NCBI RefSeq assembly: GCF_023074075.1
Contig: NZ_JADPKT010000070.1
Coordinates: 62,001-126,000, forward strand
Source of the DNA: Bradyrhizobium sp. 138
GTDB lineage: Bacteria; Pseudomonadota; Alphaproteobacteria; Rhizobiales; Xanthobacteraceae
Direction: 5' to 3'
Length of the DNA: 64,000 nt
Shown here piece after piece: positions 49,586 to 58,829 of the stretch (its first letter is position 1; every line of letters begins with the position of its first letter). The position numbers and the translations under genes were made by a program. A model generated the notes under the pieces. The model was given only the letters and a program-made list of their open reading frames with translations, had not been told where the DNA came from and searched no databases.

Positions 49586-51451
49586 CTACCAGACCACCGG
49601 GTGCGCTTCGCCCGTCTGCACGTTGATGAAACCGAGCGGCGCCTGCTCGCACGGCGCCACCAGCACCCAGCTCCAGGGCGCACAGGTCAGCGTCGCGAAC
49701 ATCAGGCGCTCCGGAAATCCGGGATACCAGCGCGGCCGGAAGGTCGGCTCGTACATCCAGTCCACCTTGCGGCCCTCCGCATAGAGCGCCTGCATCTCGG
49801 CATCGAGCGCCTGCGCCGAGCGACAGCTCATCAATCCGCCAACCTCGAACTGCACGGTGGCGACGACCTCGCCTTCGCGCACCAGCGCCCATCCACCCTG
49901 ACGCTCGACCAACGCGTTCACGGCCTTGGCCATCGCGGCGTCGGACGAGCCGACCACCCAGATGTTGTGCTTGTCGTGCGCGACCGAGCAGGCGACTGCC
50001 GTCTCCGGCGTGCGCGGCCCACAGCCGCGCCAGAACATCTTTGCGACGCGCCCCTCGCCGGAGAAGCGGTCGACGATCGCAAATTTGGTGACGGCCTCGC
50101 TCTCGTCGCGCTGCACGGTGCCGTCACGCACCGGCAGTTCGAGGGTGTAGAATTCGGGATGCCAATGGAAGGGACGGATCACCGCCGCCTTCATCGTCGT
50201 GCGGCCGGGCTCGGCCCGCAGCTCGAAATCTTCAGGCTTGATCGAGCGCTTGATGTTGACCGTCTTCGTTGCCCAATCCGGCCACTGGATCTCGGGCACC
50301 TGGCCGAGGTAACGCTTGCCCTCGGACACCTGCGCGCCATCGGCCCACACTTCGGCGATCTCGAGCTTGGCAACATCCGAGAGCAGCACGACGTCGCCGA
50401 AACGCCCCGGAGCAAGGCTGCCGACGAACGGCGTGATGCGCATGTGCCGGGCGGGATTGATGGTGAGACACTGGATCGCGACTTCCGGCGCGAGACCGGC
50501 TTCGATCGCGACCCGCGCATTGTGATCGCTGGCGCCGAGCTCGAGCGTGTGGCTCGCGCTGCGGTCATCCGTGGTGAACGCGATCTGCGACCAGTCCTGC
50601 AAACCCTTCGCGAGCAGCCATTTGACGATCTCGTCCATGGCATAGACGCGCAGCTCGACGAACAAGCCGCGGGTGAGCTTGTCCCAGGTCTCCTCCGGCG
50701 TTTGGACTTCATGGTCGGAGGCGAGCCCGGCCGCGGCAAAGGCGTTGATGGACGGCAGGTCTCGCAGACCGGAGGCATGGCCCTCGACGACGCCGCGGGC
50801 CGCGAACGTCGCCTCGATCATGCCCCAGAGCCGCTTGTAGGACGGATTGTCGGGATTCCAGACCGCCGGCCAGTCCATCACCTCGTCAAGCCCGGTGACC
50901 ATCAGGCTCTCGCGCATGAAGCTCGCCTGCTCGTCGCGACCATACCAGCCGCCACCCCACTCATAGGCCGTGGGGGGCACCGCTGATCCCGGTTGCGGAA
51001 AGATTTTGAGCGGCGATCCGCGACGGCGTGCCTCGAACCAGAATTCGAGATTACGTGCGCCGTTGACATTGGAGAATTCGTGGCTCGCCTCGCAGGTCCA
51101 GGTATTGCCATGCGGCAGCACCAGCGCGGCCTCCCATTCCGGCGTCAGATGCGAGCTTTCGATATGCTTGTGCACCTCGCCGAAACCGGGCACGGCCGCC
51201 AGATCGGGCCGATGCACGCACTCGCGGACCTCGCCCGGATAGCTGCCCGCCGGCCCAACCCATGCAATGCGCCGGCCCTTGAACACGATCTCCTGATCTT
51301 CGCTCCAGGTGCGGCTGTGCACGTCGAGCAGCCGACCGACCCGCAAGCTCCGATCTGCCGGGCGGCGGCCGAGCGCCGTCAGCACCAGATCCTGCCGGAT
51401 GCGAACCTCGTCGGGCGCGTTGATCAAGAGATCGTCGGGTATCGCATTCAT
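49586..51451 (-). CDS. ade: Adenine deaminase (amidohydrolase family)
   Basis: 621 aa from ATG 51451; an extension to 51592 would overlap the TetR gene. HKHIESSHLTP contains the metal-binding HxH, and VPGFGEVHKHIESS corresponds to the amidohydrolase signature. The C-terminal domain has VVGSSDAAMAKAVNALVERQ and QFEVGGLMSCRSAQALD, typical of AdeC-type deaminases. It converts adenine to hypoxanthine and ammonia. Operon with a purine permease, 13 bases after the regulator stop. Confidence 0.83.
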   Translation of the reverse strand: MNAIPDDLLINAPDEVRIRQDLVLTALGRRPADRSLRVGRLLDVHSRTWSEDQEIVFKGRRIAWVGPAGSYPGEVRECVHRPDLAAVPGFGEVHKHIESSHLTPEWEAALVLPHGNTWTCEASHEFSNVNGARNLEFWFEARRRGSPLKIFPQPGSAVPPTAYEWGGGWYGRDEQASFMRESLMVTGLDEVMDWPAVWNPDNPSYKRLWGMIEATFAARGVVEGHASGLRDLPSINAFAAAGLASDHEVQTPEETWDKLTRGLFVELRVYAMDEIVKWLLAKGLQDWSQIAFTTDDRSASHTLELGASDHNARVAIEAGLAPEVAIQCLTINPARHMRITPFVGSLAPGRFGDVVLLSDVAKLEIAEVWADGAQVSEGKRYLGQVPEIQWPDWATKTVNIKRSIKPEDFELRAEPGRTTMKAAVIRPFHWHPEFYTLELPVRDGTVQRDESEAVTKFAIVDRFSGEGRVAKMFWRGCGPRTPETAVACSVAHDKHNIWVVGSSDAAMAKAVNALVERQGGWALVREGEVVATVQFEVGGLMSCRSAQALDAEMQALYAEGRKVDWMYEPTFRPRWYPGFPERLMFATLTCAPWSWVLVAPCEQAPLGFINVQTGEAHPVVW

Positions 51452-51464
51452 GGCCTGCCTCGCT

Positions 51465-52127
51465 CTACGCCGGTACTTTCGCAGCCGAGCTCCGCTTCCG
51501 CGGCGATTTGCCGGCCTTGCCGCTGCGCGCCGCGGCGGCATCGCGCTGCCGGACGTCCTTGAGGAGGGTCGCGAGCGCCCACTCGATCGCATCGGCGATC
51601 TCGTTGCTCGTCATGCCGAAATCCTCACGCATCGCATTCCAGGCCAGAACGTTGTTGAGATAGGACGCAAGCGCTTCCGCCTGCCGAGCCTCCTTCGCGG
51701 GGAGGTGCCGTACCAGCGGCGCCATCGCCTTGCGATGCTGCTCGATGAGGTGACGCCGGAAGTCCGCACGCACCCTTCGGCCCGCCCGTGTCGTTGCGAT
51801 GGCCCGGGCCAGATGCGGATGACGATCGAATCGCTTGCACAGTTTGCGGAAGATCTCGGGCAGCTCGTCGGGCGAGTTGAAGGGAATGTAGCTGAAGACG
51901 TTGTCCTCGATCCATTCGCCGGCCGCCGCGAACAGCTCCGCGCGGGTCTTGAAGTGCCGATAGATCGTTCGCTCGGCGACCTTCGCACGCCTGGCCACCG
52001 CGGCCATGGAGATGTCGTCGGCCGCCTCGTCCTCCAGCGCCGCGACGAAGGCCGCAACGATGCGCTGCCGCGTCATCTCGGCATATTCATCACGAAGGCT
52101 GGCGATATGTCGCCTTGCTGTATTCAT
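51465..52127 (-). CDS. TetR family transcriptional regulator of the adenine operon
   Basis: 220 aa. HTH at ~30-60 (ISMAAVARRAKVAERTIYRHF), then a helical ligand-binding domain and a basic Lys/Arg tail. First gene of the regulator-ade-permease operon, so it probably controls its own operon in response to purine. A perfect palindrome overlaps its start codon (52126-52143). Confidence 0.85.
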   Translation of the reverse strand: MNTARRHIASLRDEYAEMTRQRIVAAFVAALEDEAADDISMAAVARRAKVAERTIYRHFKTRAELFAAAGEWIEDNVFSYIPFNSPDELPEIFRKLCKRFDRHPHLARAIATTRAGRRVRADFRRHLIEQHRKAMAPLVRHLPAKEARQAEALASYLNNVLAWNAMREDFGMTSNEIADAIEWALATLLKDVRQRDAAAARSGKAGKSPRKRSSAAKVPA

Positions 52128-52143
52128 GTCATAAGTCTGACAT
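52126..52143 (-). promoter_or_regulatory. Candidate TetR operator overlapping the start codon
   Basis: ATGTCA-TAAGTC-TGACAT, perfect 6-bp arms, 6-bp spacer. It covers the first base positions of the TetR gene's ATG (52127-52125). The transcript may have a very short leader, or the site may act as a roadblock. Confidence 0.6.
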
Positions 52144-52260
52144 CTGGCGGATCAAGGTCAAGCCGAGACTTGAGGCACGGCGTGCCGCAACAATGTGCGT
52201 CGGCGCTGCTACCGCGGCCATGTCGCGGTGAAGGGCGGTGGCGGGATAGCGCACCGAGGA

Positions 52261-53634
52261 TCAGACGTTCCAGCGGAGGAGCGGCGTGCCAAACGCCCTC
52301 CTCCAGACCGACAGGAAGCGCGGAAACCAGGAGTGCGCCACCGCGCCCTGATAGGCCCAGGTGCGATATTTCAGACCCTGCTCGGAGATCAGCTCCTGAT
52401 ATCCTCCATGGAGCTCGGTCGCGGCGCGAATGTCCTTCAATATCCCTTGCGCGCAGGAGCGGTAGGTCTCGCTCCCCGAGAAGTCATCATGGTCCAGCAT
52501 GCGATCCGCGAACTCGACGTTGAACGTCGGCCAGGAGGAACGTCCCTGATAGGCGGGAGCCGCAATCTTATGGATCATCTTGTTCCGCGGATTATCCGCG
52601 GACACCAGGAAGTGGAATGTACTGGGGATGCGAAAGCGCGGCTCCGCAATGATCAGGTCCGCCGTGGCGGCGAACAGTGCCCGCTCGTTCGCATCGTTCA
52701 GATCCCAGAAGCCGCGATGCACGCTGACGAAATCCAGCGCGACCGCAGACGCCGGTGAGCTCGCCGGACCGTCCAGAGAATGCCTGATGTATCCGTTCCT
52801 GCCGAACAGACGGAGCAGGTCCTTCTTGTACTGCACGAGGTCGCGCCCGAGCAGCCGCTTCAGCTCGTTCTCGTCGACGATTCCGAGCTGCACGCCCCAC
52901 ACGAAGGTCGTATGGACGCAGGCATTGGTCACGAAACGCCGACGCTCGGCGCGGGTATCCGTTGCGGCGGAGCGAGGGCCACGGGCGTCACACAGCAAAC
53001 ATCTGACGCCGTCATGATCGAGCGGCTCGAGCTCGCTTGCGAGCTGCAGGATCGCACGCTTCAGGTCACCGCCATATTCAGCCAGCAGCAGACGGCCGGC
53101 ATGCGCGCATTGGGACATCGCCAGATAGGACGGCGCCCTCTGGTCGGCCAAGATCATCTGCTGCAGGCCGGCCAGAATGCCGAGCAGCGTATCCGACGGA
53201 CGCGAGAAGTAATTCACCCCGAGATAGCGACCGCGTCCGGCCGGAACGATGGTCGTCGTGACGACGCCGGCGCGAACCGCCTCCAGCAACAGGCGAATGC
53301 TCTTGTCGAGCAGCCGAGCCCGCCGCACCGCGTCCTGTGCATCCATGATGGTCTCGGGGTCGAGGACATCAGGATAGAACCAGGCGAAGTCACGGGGATA
53401 ATAGGCGGATGCGTGGGGTGCGCCCGTGACGAGGAAGGCCTCGGTCACCGAAAAGGCGCTGTCCATCGAATGCCGGTAAAGGTCCTCGATGGCGGACAAC
53501 GAATGATGCGATTTTCTCAGGAATCGATCCCCGAGAAAATTGACCGCCTGGAGGGCGTTGGCGAAAAACGTCGCAGCCACACCTTGGTAGAATCGGTTTC
53601 CACGATTTGAGGGCAACGAGATATCGCTATTCAT
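52261..53634 (-). CDS. Unknown protein with glycosidase-like six-hairpin features
   Basis: 457 aa from ATG 53634. Segments such as VTGAPHASAYYPRDFAWFYPD, FSRPSDTLLGILAGLQQMI and NACVHTTFVWGVQLGIVDE suggest an alpha/alpha-barrel, as in amylo-glucosidases or six-hairpin glycosidases, but I see no confident catalytic pair. No signal peptide, so cytoplasmic. Divergent from the deaminase gene at 53807 with 172 bases between. A glycan-active enzyme is only a guess. Confidence 0.6.
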   Translation of the reverse strand: MNSDISLPSNRGNRFYQGVAATFFANALQAVNFLGDRFLRKSHHSLSAIEDLYRHSMDSAFSVTEAFLVTGAPHASAYYPRDFAWFYPDVLDPETIMDAQDAVRRARLLDKSIRLLLEAVRAGVVTTTIVPAGRGRYLGVNYFSRPSDTLLGILAGLQQMILADQRAPSYLAMSQCAHAGRLLLAEYGGDLKRAILQLASELEPLDHDGVRCLLCDARGPRSAATDTRAERRRFVTNACVHTTFVWGVQLGIVDENELKRLLGRDLVQYKKDLLRLFGRNGYIRHSLDGPASSPASAVALDFVSVHRGFWDLNDANERALFAATADLIIAEPRFRIPSTFHFLVSADNPRNKMIHKIAAPAYQGRSSWPTFNVEFADRMLDHDDFSGSETYRSCAQGILKDIRAATELHGGYQELISEQGLKYRTWAYQGAVAHSWFPRFLSVWRRAFGTPLLRWNV

Positions 53635-53806
53635 ATGTGGGCTAAGGTCACTCCGATGGTGCGGCCACCTCCAAAGCTTGCCTGATTCGTATATCTTCCA
53701 GATGACTTGCCGGCCTCCGGTTCCACGGTGAAATCGTGTATGAAGCACGGACCAGCGACGCCGGGATCGGCCGGCGCATGGCGGCACACTGACCCATGGA
53801 GGATCG

Positions 53807-54289
53807 ATGGCCGGCGCATCCGAGCGGGACGAGCACTTCCTGCGCCTCTCCTTTGCGGTCGCCCGCCGCTCCCTCACCCATGGCAATCATCCGTTCGGCT
53901 GCATCGTCGTCGCGGACGACAAGGTGCTGATCGAGGCCGAGAACGGCTACATGCCGGATCATGACGGCACCGCGCATGCCGAGCGCCTCGCGGCGACGCA
54001 GGCTTGCCGCACACTTAGCCGCGAGCTGTTGGCCACAGCGACGCTCTATTCCTCGGCAGAGCCCTGCGCGATGTGCGCCGGCGCGATCTACTGGGCCGGC
54101 ATCGGCCGCCTCGTCTACGGCCTCAGCGAGCATCGCCTGCGCGGCGTCACCGGCAACCATCCGGAGAACCCGACGCTCGACCTGCCGTGCCGCGACGTCT
54201 TTGCCAGCGGCCAGCGGCCGACCGAGGTCATCGGGCCCCTGCTCGAGGACGAAGCCGAAGCGCTGCACGACGGCGTATGGACGAAGTAG
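53807..54289 (+). CDS. CMP/dCMP-type nucleobase deaminase (guanine deaminase or TadA-like)
   Basis: 160 aa. Zinc site HAE (57-59) and PCAMC (86-90), the cytidine-deaminase-superfamily pattern. Members of this length deaminate guanine, cytosine or tRNA adenosine. In this purine cluster, guanine to xanthine is the best guess. Begins MAGASERDEHFLRLSFAVA, with a ribosome site GGAGGAT before ATG 53807. The inverted repeat at 54309-54434 follows. Confidence 0.82.
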   Translation: MAGASERDEHFLRLSFAVARRSLTHGNHPFGCIVVADDKVLIEAENGYMPDHDGTAHAERLAATQACRTLSRELLATATLYSSAEPCAMCAGAIYWAGIGRLVYGLSEHRLRGVTGNHPENPTLDLPCRDVFASGQRPTEVIGPLLEDEAEALHDGVWTK

Positions 54290-54308
54290 AAGTCCAGACA
54301 ACCGCTAC

Positions 54309-54434
54309 CGTAGGGTGGGCAAAGGCGCGCTTGCGCCGTGCCCACGATCGTTCCGATCCGGCCACAGACGCGTGGGCACGCTTCCGCCTTCGCTCTTCGA
54401 GCTACGGCGGACAAGTCGCTTTGCCCACCCTACG
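54309..54434. repeat. Long nested inverted repeat, GTAGGGTGGG type
   Basis: Outer 16-bp perfect arms CGTAGGGTGGGCAAAG (54309-54324) and CTTTGCCCACCCTACG (54419-54434). Inner 10-bp perfect arms CGTGCCCACG (54337-54346) and CGTGGGCACG (54371-54380). Same design as the GTAGGATGGG repeats at 24441-26220 but different sequence. Confidence 0.88.
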
Positions 54435-54509
54435 AGAGCACTCTTGGCAAGCGCGAATGGCGCCGTGCATTTCCACGCGGCGCCATCCGAGCCTTGAGAC
54501 CTCAACCGG

Positions 54510-55613
54510 TCAGAACTTCACGGTGATGCCGGAGTAAAGCGAAGACTCGGTGCAGGCCCCGGTGCTCACCGTCCGGCCACCGACAGCCGTGGTACAGCCT
54601 ACGGCGAGGTTGTGATCGAGACCGAACTTGTTCTGCCAGTAGCGGTAAGCCACCCAGACATCCACGAAGTGGGAGTATTTGTCACCCCAGGCGGCCTTCG
54701 AGGCGTCGAAGGTCAGGCGGATCGGCTCCGAATTCAGCTCCACCGCCGTGTTGTAGACGCCGTTCGCCGGGCTGTAGGGAAGCGGTTGGGTATCGGTGCC
54801 CTTCTTGCCGTACCAGCCGGCGCGGCCGCTGATCGAGAAATACTGCATGTTCGGCGGCAGGAAGCCGAGATCCATGTAGTAATTGATCTCGACCGCCCAG
54901 GTCGGCTTGAACGAGGTGTTGCCGTCGGCAAGACAGGTGACGCCGGGAACGCCTGGACCGAACAGTCCGCACTGGCTGAACGAGTTGTGGTTGGCGAACT
55001 CCCAATAGACCAGCGGTGCGACGTTGATGTAACCCTTGTAGGGCAGATCAAACGCAAACTGCAGACCGCCGACGACGTCGCGCTTGGCGGCGCCGAAATA
55101 CCTGTTCTCGGTGTTGGCATCCATGCCGACCTCGAACGAGATGTTGTGCAGCGGCCCCGCACTGAAAGCCTTGGTGTCGAAGAGCTCATTCCAGCCGAAG
55201 GTCGAGCGGAACAGGCCGTAGATCTCCGTTGCCCCGGCGCACGATGCCGGCGCGCCGAAGATCGTGCCCGCGTTGGTGCAAGGCCCGGCCGGGTCATTGT
55301 GATCCGACTTGAACAGGGAGATGGTGAAGAAGTTCGTGCCATACGCCCAGGCGTCGAAATGCGTGAACGAGTAGACCTGCTTGGTGGTCTTGCTGTCGGT
55401 CGACCCATCGGGCCGGAACGACCACGCCCCGGGCTGAGCGGCGTTGAAGATGTACGAGAAGGTGACGCGGTTATCGATCACCAGGAAGAACGGAAGGTCC
55501 GGCGCTTTCTTGGTAGCTTTGACCGGCAGATCCGCCGCCTGAGCCAGGCCACCGGTGGCCAGCGTAGCAAGTGACAGCGCCGCTGCTGCCACTGCCTTGA
55601 AACGAAACGACAT
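54510..55613 (-). CDS. Outer-membrane protein, Tsx-like nucleoside channel candidate
   Basis: 367 aa. Signal peptide VAAAALSLATLATGGLAQAAD (ATG 55613). VTFSYIFNA, alternating aromatic strands and a C-terminal LYSGITVKF ending in Phe mark a beta-barrel. Layout resembles the Tsx/nucleoside-specific channel family. Near a nucleoside ABC transporter and purine enzymes, so it may carry nucleosides over the outer membrane; the match is from pattern, not alignment. Confidence 0.65.
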   Translation of the reverse strand: MSFRFKAVAAAALSLATLATGGLAQAADLPVKATKKAPDLPFFLVIDNRVTFSYIFNAAQPGAWSFRPDGSTDSKTTKQVYSFTHFDAWAYGTNFFTISLFKSDHNDPAGPCTNAGTIFGAPASCAGATEIYGLFRSTFGWNELFDTKAFSAGPLHNISFEVGMDANTENRYFGAAKRDVVGGLQFAFDLPYKGYINVAPLVYWEFANHNSFSQCGLFGPGVPGVTCLADGNTSFKPTWAVEINYYMDLGFLPPNMQYFSISGRAGWYGKKGTDTQPLPYSPANGVYNTAVELNSEPIRLTFDASKAAWGDKYSHFVDVWVAYRYWQNKFGLDHNLAVGCTTAVGGRTVSTGACTESSLYSGITVKF

Positions 55614-56164
55614 CCTGAACACCCCCGAGTTTGCACACGTCAATGAACGCCCATGGGTACGACACTTGCGCCGATCTTCCGGAGTGAGAAGCCTCAACTT
55701 TTCACATGACGTGCCGCTTGCTTCGGCAGCACGCCGCTTTTCATCGCCGGAGATAGCCGAGCTTCCACACGCGGCGAGCGCGCGCGGCAGGATCGCGATT
55801 GCCGAACATTCCCGATTGTTTTTGTTCGGATTTTCGGACCCCTGCCCGATGCACTGCCGGGTCGGAGCGCTTATCGTGGCGGACGCTCTCCAGAGCATGG
55901 AGAGACCGACGCAGGATTGCTCAACTTGGCGTCAAGCCTGCACAGTAGGTTCCGAATTGGTTTGAACCGTCACAAATTTGCAACAGACGCCATCGGGAGC
56001 GGCGATTAGGCCAGCCTGTCCAACGCTGCTTGCGGCGCTCGTTGCTGGAAAACGACGCGTCTTCCCGGCACTGCCATGCTTGCCGACGCGTTGAGCAAGG
56101 GATGACGCTTTTTCGCATCTTACGCGGCGGCTCAAACTAGCCCAGTATTGAGGCATTCCATCCC
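55614..56164. other. Intergenic region, 551 bases
   Basis: Divergent space before the ABC operon and the Tsx-like gene, likely holding both promoters. Bases 55800-55840 include a T-rich stretch (GATTGTTTTTGTTCGGATTT). No gene with a convincing start was found. A purine-sensing leader is conceivable, but no known riboswitch could be identified. Confidence 0.5.
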
Positions 56165-57754
56165 ATGCAAGCGCATCAGCGAATGTTAGATCCGACCTCC
56201 AAAGGCCCGCATTCCGGCGAATTCCCGCTGCTTCAGACGGCCGGACTGACCAAACGCTATGGCGATTTCCTCGCCAACGATTCCATCGACATTGACGTCT
56301 GGCCGAAGGAAATCCACGCACTGCTCGGCGAGAACGGCGCCGGCAAGTCGACGCTGGTGAAGGCGATCTACGGGCTGATCCAGCCCAGCGCCGGCGAGAT
56401 TCGCTGGCAAGGCGAACGAATCAATCTGTCCGGTCCCTCGGACGCGCGCCGCCGCGGCATCGGGATGGTGTTCCAGCATTTCTCGCTGTTCGACAATCTC
56501 ACCGTTGCCGAGAACGTCGCGCTCGGCCTCGACGGTCGAGAGTCCTTCAAGGACATGTCGGCGCGGCTGGAGCAGGTGTCGAAGACTTATGGCCTTCCGC
56601 TCGATCCCCGGCGCGAGGTCTGGCAACTGTCGGTCGGCGAGCGCCAGCGCATCGAGATCGTCCGCGCGCTGATGCAGGATCCCAAATTCCTGATCCTCGA
56701 CGAGCCCACCGCCGTCTTGACCCCGCAGGAAGCCGACCAGCTCTTCATCGTGCTGGAACGGCTCAAGGCCGAAGGCCGCGCCATCCTCTACATCAGCCAC
56801 AAGCTGGAGGAGGTGAAGCGGCTCTGCGACACCGCCACGATCCTGCGCGGCGGCAGGAAGGTCGCGACCTGCAATCCCAGGCTCGAGACCGCTGCCTCGC
56901 TCGCGCGCATGATGGTCGGCAGCGAGATCAAGGAGGTGAAGGCAGCATCGGCGCGGAAGTCCACCGTGCCGCGGCTCGTCGTCAACGATCTCTCACTGGC
57001 CCCCGGCGAAGCACATGGCGTACGGCTCAAGCACATTTCGTTCGAGCTGAAGGGCGGCGAGATCCTCGGCATCGCCGGCGTCGCCGGCAACGGCCAGGAT
57101 GAGCTGTTCGCCGCGTTGTCCGGTGAACGGTTGTCGAAGGACCCCGGCACCGTCGTGATCGAAGGGATTGCCGCCGGCCATCTCTCGATCACGCAGCGGC
57201 GCAAGCTGGGTGCCGCCTTCGTTCCCGAGGAGCGGCTCGGCCATGGCACCGCGCCGCGCATGAAGCTCTCGGAGAACGCGTTGCTCACGGGACATGCCGC
57301 GAGTGGCATGGTCCATCGCGGTTTCATCGACAACGCGGCCACGCTGAAGACCGTCGACCGCGCGACCGAGACGTTCGACGTGCGCAAAGCCAAGCGCGAT
57401 CCGGAAGCAGCATCCCTCTCCGGCGGCAATCTGCAGAAATTCATCGTGGGACGCGAGATCCTGCGCAACCCGGCGGTGCTGGTGGTGAGTCAGCCGACCT
57501 GGGGCGTCGATGCCGGCGCCGCTGCCGTGATTCGGCAGGCGCTGCTTGATCTGGCAACCGCGGGCGCCGCCGTGCTCGTGACCAGCCAGGATCTTGACGA
57601 ACTCACCGAGATCGCCGACCGCATCGCTGTCATGTTCCACGGCAAGCTATCAGCGCCGCTCGCCGTAAGCGAGGCGAGCCGCGAAAAACTTGGCCTGCTC
57701 ATGGGCGGCAGCAGCCTGGAGCCGAGGGAGGCCGCGCATGCAGTTGGTGCTTGA
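56165..57754 (+). CDS. BMP-type nucleoside ABC transporter, double ATP-binding protein
   Basis: 529 aa with two ABC domains, RbsA/YufO style. First domain: Walker A GENGAGKST (55-63), signature LSVGERQRIEI, Walker B FLILDEPTAVL. Second domain: degenerate Walker A (GIAGVAGNGQDE) and signature LSGGNLQKFIV, as usual for this family. Begins the four-gene operon for purine nucleoside uptake. Cytoplasmic. Its stop overlaps the next gene's start by 17 bases. Confidence 0.9.
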   Translation: MQAHQRMLDPTSKGPHSGEFPLLQTAGLTKRYGDFLANDSIDIDVWPKEIHALLGENGAGKSTLVKAIYGLIQPSAGEIRWQGERINLSGPSDARRRGIGMVFQHFSLFDNLTVAENVALGLDGRESFKDMSARLEQVSKTYGLPLDPRREVWQLSVGERQRIEIVRALMQDPKFLILDEPTAVLTPQEADQLFIVLERLKAEGRAILYISHKLEEVKRLCDTATILRGGRKVATCNPRLETAASLARMMVGSEIKEVKAASARKSTVPRLVVNDLSLAPGEAHGVRLKHISFELKGGEILGIAGVAGNGQDELFAALSGERLSKDPGTVVIEGIAAGHLSITQRRKLGAAFVPEERLGHGTAPRMKLSENALLTGHAASGMVHRGFIDNAATLKTVDRATETFDVRKAKRDPEAASLSGGNLQKFIVGREILRNPAVLVVSQPTWGVDAGAAAVIRQALLDLATAGAAVLVTSQDLDELTEIADRIAVMFHGKLSAPLAVSEASREKLGLLMGGSSLEPREAAHAVGA

Positions 57755-58829
57755 GAAGCGCGCCGAGCGCTCTGGCACGATCGCGCTGGTCTCGCCGCTG
57801 ATCGCGATCGGACTCACGATCGTGACCATGGTCATCCTGTTCGCGCTCCTCGGCAAGAATCCGCTGCTCGCTTTGCACGCCTATTTCATCGCGCCCCTGA
57901 CCGACGGCTATTCGCTCCAGGAGATCGCGGTGAAGGCGACGCCGCTGGTGATGATCGCGATCGGGCTCTCGCTCTGCTATCTCGCCAATGCCTGGAACAT
58001 CGGCGCTGAGGGGCAATTCCTGATCGGCGCCGTGGCCGGAAGCTGGATCGCGGTGAAGACGCAAGGCACCGATGCCGGCGTCTGGGTGCTGCCGGCGATG
58101 TTCGTGCTCGCCGCCGCCGCAGGCGCGCTCTATGCGCTGATCCCGGCGATCTGCAAGGTGAAATTCGGCGCCAGCGAGATCCTGACGAGCCTGATGCTGG
58201 TCTATGTCGCCGACCTCTTCCTCGACTATCTCGTGCGCGGGCCCTGGCGCGATCCGCACGGCTTCAACTTCCCGACCACCGCCGAGTTCGATCCCGTGGC
58301 GACGGTCCCCCTGCTGATCGAAGGCGGCCGGCTGCATCTCGGCTCGATCATCGCCTTGCTCGTCGTCGCAGCAGCGGCGATCCTGCTCGCGCGCACCATC
58401 AAGGGGTTCGAGATCCGCGTCGTCGGTGCCGCGCCCCGTGCAGCACGGTTCGGCGGCTTCAACGCCAACCAGCTCATCATCCTGACCTTCGCGGTGTCAG
58501 GGGCGCTCGCAGGCCTTGCCGGCATCATCGAGGTCGCGGGGCCGGTCGGACATCTCCAGCCCGGCATCTCACCCGGCTACGGTTTCACTGCGATCATCGT
58601 CGCCTTCCTCGGCCGGCTGAACCCGCTTGGAATATTAATTGCAGGCCTCTTCCTCGCGTTGACCTTTATCGGCGGCGAGCAGGCGCAGATCGCGATGAAG
58701 ATTCCGTTGGACGTCACCAAGGTGTTTCAGGGCATTCTGCTGTTCTATGTGCTCGCCTGCGATTCCCTCATCCTCTATCGCTTCAAGCTGGTGTTCTCGA
58801 ACCGACAGGTGCCCCGTGGAGCTGGTTGA
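57738..58829 (+). CDS. BMP-type nucleoside ABC transporter permease (YufP-like)
   Basis: 363 aa from ATG 57738 with GAGGGAGG upstream, overlapping the ATPase stop. About nine hydrophobic helices, with KFGASEILTSLMLVYVADL and GAPRAARFGGFNANQLI-like AAPRAARFGGFNANQLII. Inner-membrane half of the channel. Confidence 0.88.
   Translation: MQLVLEKRAERSGTIALVSPLIAIGLTIVTMVILFALLGKNPLLALHAYFIAPLTDGYSLQEIAVKATPLVMIAIGLSLCYLANAWNIGAEGQFLIGAVAGSWIAVKTQGTDAGVWVLPAMFVLAAAAGALYALIPAICKVKFGASEILTSLMLVYVADLFLDYLVRGPWRDPHGFNFPTTAEFDPVATVPLLIEGGRLHLGSIIALLVVAAAAILLARTIKGFEIRVVGAAPRAARFGGFNANQLIILTFAVSGALAGLAGIIEVAGPVGHLQPGISPGYGFTAIIVAFLGRLNPLGILIAGLFLALTFIGGEQAQIAMKIPLDVTKVFQGILLFYVLACDSLILYRFKLVFSNRQVPRGAG

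Noticed and set aside
49550..50986. 478-codon plus-strand frame opposite adenine deaminase
   Set aside because: Mirror of a well-supported gene; product shows no domain and is His/Arg/Asp-rich.
55614..56164. Known xanthine or purine riboswitch before the BMP operon
   Set aside because: Plausible by function, but no core I can match by eye; needs a covariance-model scan.
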